Shown: piece by piece, positions 44,604 through 55,824 of the stretch
Layout: each line of letters begins with the position of its first letter
How positions within the stretch are numbered: position 1 is the stretch's first letter
Origin: Cylindrotheca closterium
Lineage: Eukaryota; Bacillariophyta; Bacillariophyceae; Bacillariales; Bacillariaceae
Assembly: GCA_933822405.4 (NCBI GenBank)
Contig: CAKOGP040001992.1
Location: 176,717-240,716 of the forward strand
DNA length: 64,000 bases
Direction of reading: 5' to 3'
Notes under the pieces: model-generated
The model's input: only the letters and a program-made list of their open reading frames with translations
Told to the model about the DNA's origin: nothing
Databases searched by the model: none
Program-made: the position numbers and the translations under genes

Positions 44604-47600
44604 TCATTGTTGGTGATCTTCAGATAGCCACTGCCTCAAAGAGGACGCAATTGCCGCGGTATCCTTGTGATCAGGTCCAAAAATTTCAGTGTACATGTTC
44701 AGAGCTTCTCGGAGGTGTGCAATTGATTGAACATGCGAATCTGTGTTGTCTTGTTGACGATAGATTGTGGCACACTTAATATGGGCTTTTGCCTTTTCGG
44801 TCTTTGAAGCCGCAGGGCTGTCTTCCTTTACTTCTGTGAGAAGTGTCATGTACGCTTTGAGGGCACCCGGATTGTCATTAACCTTCAACTTTAAGGAACC
44901 GATTCTGCCAAGGGCTGCGATAAGATGCTTATGTGCAGTGTTTTTTCCTGTATCTTGAGACCGTAAAGGATCCTTCTGCAATTCTACAAATGCTGCCTCG
45001 TACTCCCGAAGACCTTGCACACCGTCCTCATAACAGGATATCGCAGCCTGCAATTCTCCCTTCTTGGAACGAATAGAAGCAATGTTGAGATTGATTAGGG
45101 TAACATCGTACTTGCACTTGATGTCAAACTCAGGATCTTGGATAAGAGGTGTTGGGACCGACTGATATGTTGTCTTTGCAGCCTCGTAATTCTGCAATGC
45201 AAGATTCATTCGCCCATGTTTAGCCTGGAGAATTGCGTAAGAATTGATCGTTTTCGCAACTGGAACACAGTTTTCACCATAAACACTCTTTCTCATGGAG
45301 ATAACTTCCTCGAACATGGATTGTGCCTTTTCCATATCCCCAAGATCCACAAGTAGCGATGCAAGACTCTGTGCATTCGCAATTGAGTTGTAGTATAGTG
45401 TCGCCTTGCAGGCTTCATAAATCCTTGCGGCTTCCGCAAACTTCAACAACGCAACTCTGGTCTCGCCAACCTTTACTAGTGCCTTGGCTGCAGCGTGTAG
45501 TGCATCGGCAACGAAAGTATGGAATGGTCCCAATAAACCTCTAAACAGGCCAACAGCTTCCTCCAGGCGAAGCATTGCATCATTAGGTTGACGTGCTTTG
45601 AGGAGCCCTTCGCCAACGGCAGCAAGACACATCGCCATTCCAAGCGAATCGGGGGCACCATCTTGCTTGTTAGCAATGCGCAAGACTTCGTCGATGATGA
45701 TTCTGGATCCATCCCTTACGACAGTGTTGACATCAACACGAACAGGTCCATTGGTCTCAGTATTGACACCGTTGACATCCAAAACACGTTTCCCATAAAG
45801 GGTGAGAGCCACATTGCCGGCAACCCGACGCAATTCTTGAAGATCTGCGACTTGTCTACTTGTAGCTTCGACAATTCCAAGTGCATGTGCTCGCCGGTTG
45901 ATGAAGTTAGTGTCAGAAAGGATCTCCGCCGCGCTTCCAAAGGCTTCGAAACGCATTAGGTGCGACGGAAGGAAGGTTGCAACATACTCCTCCATCTTAT
46001 CTCCTCCAGGAATCAAAGCCATGTCAATCTGCCTTGCCTTTAGAACTTCCGCCATTGAAGTTGAATCCTCCAGACCATCTCCAACTTCGAGCAAAGCTAT
46101 CACGACGATTCGATGAGCTTCGCTTTCAGTAAAGCCGAATTTATCAGATTCGCTTTCAGATGGCGCGGGTTGGTTCGATAGAAATCGGAAGGGAGAGCTT
46201 GACACCAATGCATACTCTTGTCCAGCTTTCTTTTCATCAGCAATCTTCTCAACGTATGAGGTGAAATCGTCGGGGTCGGGAGACAAAGACGGTGTTGAAC
46301 GTTTGGCCATTTCTTCGGCTACTCCTTTCAGCTGTGGTGACAGAACAAGTTGGGGTGGTGTGAGATTAAAACTTTCAAGCTGCAGCGCGCATCAGCCGAA
46401 AAGCTTACCGAATCATGCATAACGTAGAACTGTTGAACACGATGTATCGTCCGTTCTTCGTCCTCCTCCCAATCGGAATCATTGTCGTCGCTACCACGAG
46501 TATCTTGCTTGCGTAAACTAGGCTCTGTTTGCGCCATTCTCGAGTTCGACGCAGACCATAGTCCGTGCCTTGCGCGTTCAATTAGATTTAGCGTTTCCAT
46601 CATGTTCAAAATGCTGGCAGAAGAGATCGTTTTGCCGGTCTTTCCCGATGGAATGACAGTCTTGAACACACGAAGTACGACTGACTGCGGGATTCCTCTC
46701 CCGGACAATGCCCAGTCATTGTCACGGAAAGCCATAGCAAATGCAACAAAACAACGGCGTAGCGCAACACGCGTTCGGACATCAGCCACGTCAAAAAAAC
46801 TGAGATCTACCACTCTTTTCACTGCGTTGACGAAACTTCTCAATTGAGATGCCTCTTCCAGATTCAGGCGACACTGATGGATCAATGCCGCCCATGCTGG
46901 AGAAGTGAGATTCCAGCTCCTGCTGCTATGGCGAAGCATGCTTCCAGCCAGTCTAACAGCCAAGGGAGAATTGCCACACCCTTTGACGACTAGCTTTGCT
47001 TGATTGAAGACCTCTGAACTTTTTCCGCCATAGGGCCGACGCCCAGCTGTCGAAAGCAAAAGCTTGACGGCTTCATGCTCCGTAAGAATGCGAACAAACA
47101 CTTCTTGCACCAAACCTGGACCCAACAGATTCGGCATCCTAGTTGTGATCAAAAGCCTTCCAGGAATCTCATCTGCATCCCGTCTTCGCCTGACGGTCTT
47201 TTGCTTTGTTCCACTCATTATTTGGTTGTCAAAGACGAACCATTTCGCATCTTCCACCCGCCAGACGTCATCAAGGCAAATCAAGTACTTCTTGTTCGCA
47301 AGTAGCCTTCCGAGATCTTCCTTCATACCCTCAAGTTCGCCTGCTTGGAACCGACGTCTCATTTCTGCAAGTGCGACGAGACGCTGTCTTTGAGCTTCTT
47401 CTTTTGAGGACTGCCGTCTTTGTTCCACAGTCATAGCCTTGTCCCCACCGTCGAAACTTGATCCACCGGAAGGTGTTGCCATCAATTCCCTAATCTCTTC
47501 TTCATCTGGGTCATCCTCCAGCTCTGTGCCCTTGACCACAAGTTGCCGATAGATTTCTTCGTACAACCGACGGATATCCCGCTCCGACAATGGACCTCTA

Positions 47601-49270
47601 CCAAGTCGGACCCAAGCAATACCGTCAGAGAATCGTTCTCGGACTTCAACAGTTTGAATCGCAGCCACGGCGAGGATAGTCTTTCCATTCCCTGCCTTGT
47701 CACCGTGCCGCGATGTGATCGAGGTAATGATTGCATTCTCGGAAGCTTCTTCGTCCACATCTCGGGGCCCAGCACCAACTTGATCCAAAAGACAGCTGAC
47801 GACTTGTTTCATAAGGCGATGGCGATGAATATACTCCAGAGGAAGCTTTGGTACGGACGAAGGAATATCAGCCTTTGGTCGCCAGTCTGGCTTTAATGCG
47901 ATAAGATCACTCTCCGGTGAACCCATTTCTCGATTTTTTATCTTTTCCATTCGTAGTCCTCTGATAACGTCAACCAGTTCATCCTTTGGTGCCATTTGCT
48001 GCTGTGGAGCGAGTTGCTGAGAAGCTTGAGCTGTCATCAAACCACTTGGGATAGATCCGCTCTTTTGGTCATTATTTGTCTGCAGAGACCGTTGCAAAGC
48101 AGCTAGATTTCCCTGTGTCACTGGTGTTGCCGCCGCGAAACCATCTTCAGCGGCATTTCCTGAACCTTCTTCACCGTTCTCAGCTCTGCGACGAAGAGTG
48201 GGTGTTGGAGTTGCACGACGAGCTCGAACTCGTCCTGCAGTTGGTAACAACTGACGACCACGCGCAAAGACACTAGGACCTTTGGTGCCTGATGTTGAAG
48301 CACTCGAGATACTGGAAGTGTCGCTTTCTGAATCTGCCTTCTCAACCGCACTGGCGGCCGGAGAATCAGTGACCGCACCCACGGCCTTCTCTACTTTTTC
48401 GTTCCATGCCCTGATTCGCGCAATATCTTTGGGGTCTTCCGGAAGCCTAAAGAAAAGGGTGTAACGCCTCTCTCTTCGAACAAGCATTTCCTCCAGAACC
48501 TTATTACACTTCTTGATCACATCACGAACTCCTTTGAACGTCTTATCATCCTTTAGTGCCCCTCGTGTAGCTGTATCGACTGCGACCTCATCAACAAGAG
48601 CCAGAAGCTAAAGATTGGCAAGCAGAAAATATGAGTCAGAGCTAGTAAAAAGAGGCGGTCCAGCTTGTGCGCAGGTTCCAGTCAATCCAATACTTACAAA
48701 GTCAATATTTCCAAGGAATTCCCACAAGGCAGACTTTTGTTGAAACTCAACCTCATTCATTCTTTCACCAGTATCTTCATTCACCAAGACGGGTTTTATG
48801 GGTGTCTTTCCGACAGCTGTAAAGGCATCCTTAATTCCTACGGCAAGCTCATGGAAGAGCTTTAGATTTGTGGGCGCTTTCCGGGGCAATTTTGAGGTAG
48901 ACCCAGGCGCTTTTTGGTTGTAATATCCATCACTCCTACAAGATGTCACCGTGACAATTGTTCTAGGCATTTCTTCGGATGAAAATCGTCCCGACGACTC
49001 CTTGGACGATCGCGATCTTGATCTGGACAAAGATCTTATCCTCCTCACGATGCCTTCACCCTTTTTCACAATTTTGGGTTTGCTGTCTTCTTTAGCAGCA
49101 TTACCACCAGTACTTTTTGCTCGTCGCCGATCATCTGTGCCCCGAGAAGACCTACGACCTTCTCCTTGTCGACTTTCAGAAACATCTTTCCGCTTGGATG
49201 AGGAAGAAAACGATAGCCCCAAGCTCTTTCTCAAGCTCTTTTTCTTTTCAGATCCTTGTGCGCTGGACAT
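44604..49270 (-). CDS. NB-ARC STAND NTPase with C-terminal TPRs, three exons
   Basis: A 1499-residue protein from exons 49270-48698, 48607-46409 and 46331-44604. Intron 1 (48697-48608, 90 nt) is GTAAGT..TTTAG; intron 2 (46408-46332, 77 nt) is GTAAGC..CACAG. All junctions are phase 0. The N-terminus (1-191) is basic and Ser/Arg-rich with no known signalling domain. The NB-ARC region has a P-loop GDKAGNGKT (493-501), Walker B LICLDDVW (633-640), RNBS-B-like LLITTR (676-681), a GLPL-like GNSPLA (736-741) and MHD (921-923), in the order of Apaf-1 and plant NLRs. The third exon is helical, with TPR-like pairs (MAMCLAAVGEGLLKARQPND, IANAQSLASLLVDLGDMEKA, AKAHIKCATIYRQQDN). STAND ATPases act as nucleotide-switched sensors that oligomerise. 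The ligand is unknown. Confidence 0.88.
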
Positions 49271-49972
49271 TTTTACTGGTGAATTGCACTATTTATGAAT
49301 CAAAATTATGAATCAAAATTATTACAAGTGGATTTCGAGGACGTGAATTGTAGACTGCAGAATTTTTAATCCAATGCTTCTGCTTGGCACCAAAGATTCA
49401 ATTTGAAGGACAGCGGGGCTTTTGGCCAACTTCAGCGACGAATTCTTCCAAAGATGTCTCGCTTGATTGCTATTTCTATTCAGAAATGATACACCTAGCT
49501 CAACAAGGGCAATGGTGCGCAGCTCCTGGCTCAATAGTGATGCTGTCGTACCACAATCCTACACTATGGAGACAGACCTCTTCATTTGGTTCCCACCTTG
49601 CCAAAGTCCAACCGTTTTGAAAAGCACGCCAGCAAAACACCGAGCTGGCGTGCTTTACATCCGTGTTTCTCCTTTCTCCCTTGGACAAACATTAGCGAGT
49701 GATGATTTGGTGGCGTCGAACGTTTTAGCCAGACGTCGTTAAATACAAGCTCGCTCAATCAACGCATCATTCACAAATTCAACACGCCACTCACCTCTGC
49801 AATCAACAAACAAGGAAAAGTACAACCGATCTATCCAACAGGGCTTCAAGCAAAGCTAAACAAATTCAGAGAGCAGGAGATCGAAAATGTTGCCACCGTA
49901 GGCACTCAGTAGGATAGTTGAAGAAAACAAGAAACATAGTTCAAAGTAGTACTAGCTAGGCCAGGAAGGAGT
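49271..49972. other. Divergent spacer with hairpin
   Basis: A 702-bp spacer between the NB-ARC gene (minus) and the coiled-coil gene (plus). It contains the 13-bp-stem inverted repeat listed at 49621-49656. Short open frames at 49384-49742 have no recognisable content. Both promoters should lie here. Confidence 0.5.
49621..49656. repeat. Perfect inverted repeat, 13-bp stem
   Basis: AAAGCACGCCAGC, a 10-nt loop (AAAACACCGA), then the exact complement GCTGGCGTGCTTT. It lies in the divergent spacer, about 350 bp from each flanking start. Confidence 0.92.
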
Positions 49973-52900
49973 ATGGAGCCCCGTGCTGCTGTGAATGTCT
50001 TTGACGATCAAGAGACTTTGAGATTATATTCCATCATGGGGGATGAAGAATCGACGGGGACTTATGACCAGATGGTTGAGGAAGTGGGAAAGGTGTCTGC
50101 ACTCTTACAGGAGACTAGAGAAACTCTAAAGATGACTCAAGACAGACTGGCAGAATCCGAGCGAAAGTCAGAAATTCTCGAGATAAGGTTACAGGCCGAA
50201 GAGCAAGAATTAGAACTCATGAACAGAGAGAATGAAATTCTTACTAATGAGGAACATAGTCTCCGTGAAGAAGTGAATAGACTTCAAGCCGCTGCGGAGA
50301 ACCAACCTCCACCACAACGTCCTATGAATCCAGCAACTGAGAGTCGGTTGAAAAAAGCTGTGGATCTCCTCAACAAGGATCTTATTGAGGCCAAAAAGCA
50401 GCTCGAGACGACACAGATTGAATTGATCAAACAAAAGAGTACCTCTGAGCAGTTAGAACGAATCAATTCGAAACTTCGAAATCGTAGCAATCGTTTCGGC
50501 GGCACCTCCTCAGGTGGAACTCTGTTGCAACAACATGAATTGAAGGAAGCGCAGATGCAAGCATCTGATTTGCTCGAAGAAAATGCTACGCTACGACAGC
50601 AAGTAATACTCGAAAAGAAAAAGGTCGAAGTGCTAGAAGAGAAAAGGGCCGAAGAACGAAGGCAGGCAGAAAAACAGGCAGAACAACAGAGCAAGTTGGA
50701 TGACAACGCCAGAGAACGGATCCGCTTTGATGAGAGAGAGGCAACAACTAAGGCTTTGACTCGCAAACTGCGAAAGGAGATCTCCAGTGAAATTGGCGCC
50801 AAGAAGGACAGAGAAATAACAATTCTACGAGAGCAACTCAAGAGAGCATTTAAAGACAAAGAAGCGCTGGAGGTCAAAGTTCGAAGCCAAGAAGCAGCCG
50901 TGAAAGAAACTGATAAGCTCCGCCAAGAAGTATCAAGGGCAGAGTACGAAATTTCAAGATTGCATGAGATCATTGACCGGACACGAGAACAAAGTGAGAC
51001 CGCGATAAACGAGCTGGAATCCAAATTTCGAATGCAAGTTCATGCCATGCAAGAACAGCAAGCAAGGGAGAAATGGGCAAAGATCACGGAGATGAGACAG
51101 CAAGTCTACCAGGAACGAGAACATGAACTCATTGATTACCAGCATCGACTACAATCGTTGACCGACGAAACAAGTAGATTACTGGAACAGGCCGAAATCG
51201 ATAAGGAGCAATACGGACGGCAGATTCACGAAAGTATCGAATCGGCCAAACAAGAAGAGATTGATGCGATGAACCGTGAACTGACTCATTTCAGGCGTGA
51301 AGCCGAAGCTCTCCGGGAGAGTGCGGCACACGACAAGGAAATGCTATTGCAAGAATTCCATGAAAAGTTGGAAAAAGAAAAACGCTCCAAGGTAGTCGAC
51401 AAAGAATCTCAAGTTCAGTCGCTTGTTGCAGAAGTCAAGTCTTTGGAGAAGCAATGCGAATCTCTACACAGAGAAGGAGACGAGATGACCAGTGAAATCA
51501 AGTCCCTGAGGGGGGAAAAGAAGACGACAGTGGAACAGTTGAGGCAAAGTGAGATGAATCTGAAGGCTTCCAAGGGCGAGATTATTAACCTCAAACGTCG
51601 AAATGAAACCCTTCGAACCAGTATCCAAGAATACGAAAAGGTTGTTGATTCAAGAGACGAAGAGCTCCAGGAGACTAAAAAAGTCCTTCAAAGTAGTAGG
51701 GTGAATGGATCAGCAAAGCTGAAAGATCGCGAAATAAAACATTTGAATGGGCGTGTTGAAGCGCTGAGTCTTCTTGTACACAGGCATGAGCAAGAGCGAG
51801 ATCAGCTCGTTGACCAACTTGGGAAGACAAAACGCTGGGCTAGTAGCCTTGGACCAGATTCAAAAGACTATTACTATTTTCTCTGGACGACAGAGATTGC
51901 AAAGTTGGAAAGAGTGCTGAAGAAATGCCATAGCCCTGTCGTGGAACCACAGAGTTCCTTCGATCAACCAGACGACGAAGCAACTATGGACCAAGAGACC
52001 AAGTTACGAGATCAGCTTGTAAAGTGTGCATTGGAAGAGACCGATTCCTTGAGTCCACCACCTGATATCATCACGACAGACGAGACCTCCGAATCTATGA
52101 AGGAGCAGCTCCAATCGGCAAGAGATGCAGTCTTTCGCCTGAATGCTGAGGTAAAGAAACTCGCTTCTGCTCTTGTCATTGCGAAAGGAACGCCTCCAAG
52201 TTCTCCAGATCAGAGTACGCATAATGTAAGCTACGTTGACGGTCATGACGCCAAACAGAATCCGAGGGCGCGACAAGTGGACATGAAAGTCGAGGAGGTC
52301 ATTTCAGAGCTTGAGGACTTCTTTGCAGCGCTAGAAACCGCAGAAGATAAGAATTCTGAGCACGCAGAGGTTCTGGAAGGATTGTTGGGAACCGCCGCCA
52401 GAGAAAGCTTGAAAATCTGTAAACGAATTCACGAAAGTGATCAACGGAGTCGTTTTCACTTGTCCCGGATTGGTGAGGACAATGTAGTCAGTGCGAAGCA
52501 TACCACACTTTCAGAGTCTTCACGGAAAGAGAACGCACGGATATCTCGCGAATTCCAAGGCACTCTGAAGCAGCTTAGAGAAACTTTACAAAGCTGGAAA
52601 ATGCATAACTCGGGAACAAAAAATCAAATTGATGTGGTCAAGAGTAAGCTTGGAATGCATCGGATACGTGAAGATACCAAGTCTCAAGGCCATCATCGCG
52701 AGGATCAAATCTACTTTGATGGTGCTTCAAGCAGCCCAGGAATTTCGGGGACTGCAATTAACAACGATGGTGCCAAGGCCATGGATTTTGAGGCTCCGGC
52801 CGACGAGGAAAACTGTGATAACGTGGCAGCTACTCGCCAGAAGCCTGTGCAAAAGAATACGGTAAATCCAGAATTCGATCACATATACATTGCAGAGCAG

Positions 52901-53338
52901 TCAGGGGATGCAGTGGAACAGCAAGTCGAGGAGTCAGGAGATGCAATGGAACAGCAAGTCGAGGATCATCCCGCAGAAGCCTGGGATGTTCGAGACGATC
53001 CCTCGTGCGAATCAGATCAAACAGAGACCTCATGTTCAACAAACCCAATGACAACACAAGCACTTCTCCATCTGCCAAACCGTTCATTGATTGCACGGAG
53101 GTTTTGGCATGGAGCGTCTGTCGACAAGTCACTTCAAAACACTACAGACCAACAGAAGACAACGACGATTCTGGTATCGACAACTTGCAGTGCAGACAAA
53201 ACAAGTCATGACCAGGATTTGCACATCATCCTTGCCGACACCAAGGAGAATCAACTCAGAGATCAAGCAGCCAATATCAGTACAGTCTACAGCATGGATA
53301 CCCTGGATTCAACTGGTGACAAGCCATTTGATTGCTGA
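49973..53338 (+). CDS. Long coiled-coil protein
   Basis: A 1121-residue protein in one exon. From about residue 30 to 640 it is an almost unbroken Glu/Lys/Gln-rich coiled coil (MVEEVGKVSALLQETRETLK, SEQLERINSKLRNRSNRFG, LLQEFHEKLEKEKRSKVVDK), with a shorter helical segment at about 700-900. The tail is acidic and polar, with an 11-residue tandem repeat (SGDAVEQQVEE, SGDAMEQQVED) and a Ser/Thr-rich end. Such proteins are usually cytoskeletal, centrosomal or Golgi tethers. No motor head, GRIP domain, membrane anchor or other specific signature is seen, so the family cannot be named. The start at 49973 (MEPRAAVNVF) is the first ATG in frame after the spacer. Confidence 0.8.
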   Translation: MEPRAAVNVFDDQETLRLYSIMGDEESTGTYDQMVEEVGKVSALLQETRETLKMTQDRLAESERKSEILEIRLQAEEQELELMNRENEILTNEEHSLREEVNRLQAAAENQPPPQRPMNPATESRLKKAVDLLNKDLIEAKKQLETTQIELIKQKSTSEQLERINSKLRNRSNRFGGTSSGGTLLQQHELKEAQMQASDLLEENATLRQQVILEKKKVEVLEEKRAEERRQAEKQAEQQSKLDDNARERIRFDEREATTKALTRKLRKEISSEIGAKKDREITILREQLKRAFKDKEALEVKVRSQEAAVKETDKLRQEVSRAEYEISRLHEIIDRTREQSETAINELESKFRMQVHAMQEQQAREKWAKITEMRQQVYQEREHELIDYQHRLQSLTDETSRLLEQAEIDKEQYGRQIHESIESAKQEEIDAMNRELTHFRREAEALRESAAHDKEMLLQEFHEKLEKEKRSKVVDKESQVQSLVAEVKSLEKQCESLHREGDEMTSEIKSLRGEKKTTVEQLRQSEMNLKASKGEIINLKRRNETLRTSIQEYEKVVDSRDEELQETKKVLQSSRVNGSAKLKDREIKHLNGRVEALSLLVHRHEQERDQLVDQLGKTKRWASSLGPDSKDYYYFLWTTEIAKLERVLKKCHSPVVEPQSSFDQPDDEATMDQETKLRDQLVKCALEETDSLSPPPDIITTDETSESMKEQLQSARDAVFRLNAEVKKLASALVIAKGTPPSSPDQSTHNVSYVDGHDAKQNPRARQVDMKVEEVISELEDFFAALETAEDKNSEHAEVLEGLLGTAARESLKICKRIHESDQRSRFHLSRIGEDNVVSAKHTTLSESSRKENARISREFQGTLKQLRETLQSWKMHNSGTKNQIDVVKSKLGMHRIREDTKSQGHHREDQIYFDGASSSPGISGTAINNDGAKAMDFEAPADEENCDNVAATRQKPVQKNTVNPEFDHIYIAEQSGDAVEQQVEESGDAMEQQVEDHPAEAWDVRDDPSCESDQTETSCSTNPMTTQALLHLPNRSLIARRFWHGASVDKSLQNTTDQQKTTTILVSTTCSADKTSHDQDLHIILADTKENQLRDQAANISTVYSMDTLDSTGDKPFDC
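52901..52966 (+). repeat. 33-bp coding tandem duplication
   Basis: Two adjacent 33-bp units differing at three positions lie near the 3' end of the coiled-coil gene and encode the 11-residue repeat SGDAxEQQVEx. Confidence 0.92.
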
Positions 53339-53596
53339 TCTTGTGTTCGGTGATATTACTAGCGGTTCAAGCAAAAAGCATGTCAATCGAAGATTTTCCG
53401 GTTTGGAAGGCAAAGGATGGCTAAGGCCATAAAACGGAATTTGGTACTGCGACCAGCTACTCCTTACTCCTTTTTTCCAGATGTGAGCCAAACATCTGCA
53501 TTGCCGCAAACGGATCGGTCTTCTGTGGGGGAGGGAAAACTCTTGGGGAAAAAATACGAACTGCTGCTTTCAGACTAAGTTCATAAAACATTCGGC

Positions 53597-53986
53597 TCAT
53601 TTATCACTTTCTGTTTTCATCCCTTCTTCCTCAGCAAATTCTGCAAGCATGGACCCCTCTTCTACCTTCAATCCTTTTTTCTTTTGTTCTGTCAGCATAC
53701 CACGCATGTAGCAATGGCGAAACTTTTCAAATAGTTCATCACAATTCTGTTCACTTCTCTCATCTTCTAGCGCTTTACCAGGTAGAAACCTATCATTGTA
53801 CCAACCACCAACACAACTATTCCATGCCTTTTTTCGTTTTCGACATTTCCATTCAACTAGAGCTGGACCTGAGAGATTTGGAGGTGGTTGTTTCTGTCGT
53901 CTTGGCTTGGTCTCACTTTCAGTTGGTGTTTCAGACGGAAAATTCGTGCCCTCTGTAGGCTTGTTGACACTTTGATTGGACCCCAT
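53597..53986 (-). CDS. TRIAP1/Mdm35-like twin CX9C protein
   Basis: A 129-residue protein. The core has a twin CX9C motif: Cys48/Cys58 (CRKRKKAWNSC) and Cys82/Cys92 (CDELFEKFRHC), with WYNDRFLPG between them and KKGLKVEEGSM after, matching the TRIAP1/Mdm35 pattern of FNRWFAEKFLKG and CTDLFKRYQQC. Mdm35 works in the mitochondrial intermembrane space, where Mia40 oxidises its cysteines, and chaperones the Ups/PRELI phospholipid-transfer proteins. Compared with the roughly 80-residue family, this protein has an extra N-terminal region of about 40 residues. That region is Pro/Thr-rich and starts MGSNQS, a good N-myristoylation site. The acidic C-terminal tail is also longer. The gene is a single exon. 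Confidence 0.85.
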   Translation of the reverse strand: MGSNQSVNKPTEGTNFPSETPTESETKPRRQKQPPPNLSGPALVEWKCRKRKKAWNSCVGGWYNDRFLPGKALEDERSEQNCDELFEKFRHCYMRGMLTEQKKKGLKVEEGSMLAEFAEEEGMKTESDK

Positions 53987-54340
53987 TGAAGATTACGAAA
54001 CGAAATGGGAACGGGGCGCTCTAATGCCAGCAACAGTCTCCCTTGGTGAAATCGGCCAAAATTGAAAAATGTGACGCAGAAAATGTGGTCGATGAAGTCA
54101 AATAAGAACCGCTTGTATGCACGTGCGTACAGTGCCTACTACCTGCCTATCGACACTGAAGAAAAAAGATCAGTACTGTATGTGGAATAGACTTTATCGG
54201 AAGTTTACATATTATGGTCTCCATTGACTACGTAATGGCAGCTACAATTTTGTGATTTTGAGAATTTAGCATCATCAGCGAGTTGTTGGTTCTCAGTGTT
54301 TGACCATACATTGTGGCGTTGCATCCTGATGATTCCAAAT
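53987..54340. other. Spacer, nothing recognised
   Basis: A 354-bp AT-rich spacer between two minus-strand genes. No gene, RNA or repeat of note is seen. Confidence 0.4.
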
Positions 54341-55824
54341 TCACGAATGATCCTCAAACACATTTCCAAAGGCTGAAACATTTGCATCGGATTCGTGCAT
54401 CGATAATGTATTAACACTCATGTTCCCTGCTTCACCAAGTGTGGCGATGCTCATGTCGAACTCTGTTGATCTCTTGCCTCTTCTGCTGCTCCCGTTGTCA
54501 AGCTTGCGACTATGATCCCTTAGCGACACGCTGCTGTCAAACACAGCACTTAGGTTTCCGTCGTCCTGCATATCAGCTATGGACATACTCATCACAGACA
54601 GACCTCCTGCTGATCCATTCAAGTCGGCCTTCTTCTTTTGGACGGAAGCGGGCGAGGCAAATATTCTTTCCATTTTCAGACTGTCTTCTCGAACGAGGAG
54701 GGAAGGGGGAGCCTTCCTTCTGGGATTTTGTCCTGTCGGAATTTCCAGTTTGGGTGACGCAGCTTCAACCGTATTTGCTGCTGGCATTTGTGGCGTGATT
54801 GGTTTGTCGTATGATGCTGTTTGTATTGGTGTTGGTTCCAACTGTTGTTGATGATCGTTTGAATAAATCGAGTTCAGTTTGTTCTGCATCATCTGCATCT
54901 CATGCTCCAACTTTGCATTCACCAGCATTGCTTGCTCCAATTCGGATTGTGTGTTGTTAAACTGCTGCAAAGCGCTGAATCCATTATTGAGTGCTTGCTG
55001 ATTCATTACTTGTTGATTCAATAACATTTGTTGCTGTTGCAGTGGAGTCAAGTTGTGTTGTAACTGATCCAATGAAGCGCTGTGAACCTGGGGTGGTGGA
55101 AGCACTTGACTCATATTGTTGTGTCCCATATTGTTTGCAAGACCGCGATTCATTCCTAGTGAATTGGCCGACATTTGTTGTTGCATTGCCGGTGACATCC
55201 CATTCATCATCATTCCAGGGGATAACAGTTGAGGTGCATTCAAAAGAGCTGCCGGCGAAATGTGCAGATGATTCCGCATGTTCATCACTGGTGATTGAAA
55301 CCCGCCAGCAGAGAATGTTGGGCTTGCTAGTCCAGCAACACTGGCATTGCCAATTACGGTTTGTTGCTGAAGAAAGCAAGTAAGATACAAAGTGTGAGAT
55401 GTTTTTTTTCTTCTCAGGTGTAATCAAGTCCCGCGTAGGATTTACGTACATTTTGTACTTGTCGGTCTTCCCCCTCACTTCCCTCATCGCCTGTCATCTC
55501 TTTCACCAAGTCTGGAGCACCTTCTCGTAGGGCCTGCCGCGTTTTATCCAATGCTTTCTTTTCTCCTATATCATACCAAAGCTTCGTTGCTCCATCTTGT
55601 TTCAGAAAGCGACCAGGAGGGTTTCGGCTCTTGATTTCGTCGACGATCATCTTGGAGAACTTGCCCTTCTGAGGTTTTGGACACTGCACGTAATCCACCT
55701 TATGTTTCCGAACAAGCCCTCGGAAATGCTCATTACCAGCATGATAATTCACAAAATTTCCTCTCCCTGAAAGCACATCATGATCATGAGGATGAACAAT
55801 ACCACTTGATTCCGCAGTTGCCAT
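54341..55824 (-). CDS. DUF6824-domain protein with Gln-rich tail, two exons
   Basis: A 466-residue protein from exon 1 (55824-55450) and exon 2 (55366-54341). The 83-nt intron 55449-55367 starts GTACGT and ends TTCAG, phase 0. The N-terminal domain (about 10-105) matches DUF6824, a domain common in diatoms: HDVLSGRGNFVNYHAGNEHF, then CPKPQKGKFSKMIVDEI and NPPGRFLKQDG, ending TRQALREGAP. Its function is not known; it is sometimes taken for a DNA-binding module. The rest is rich in Gln, Met and Asn (QQQMLLNQQVMNQQALNNG), with a short coiled coil (ELEQAMLVNAKLEHEMQMMQ) and a Ser-rich end with repeated SMS/SVS motifs. This layout fits a transcriptional regulator (inference). Confidence 0.85.

Noticed and set aside
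49384..49742. Short frames in the NB-ARC divergent spacer
   Set aside because: They overlap each other, have no family features and span the inverted repeat.
50284..51024. Minus-strand frame opposite the coiled-coil gene
   Set aside because: Antisense of Glu/Lys/Arg-rich coding sequence giving Ser/Leu/Cys low complexity.
54439..54851. Plus-strand frames opposite the DUF6824 tail
   Set aside because: Antisense of a Gln/Ser/Met-rich exon with no independent support.
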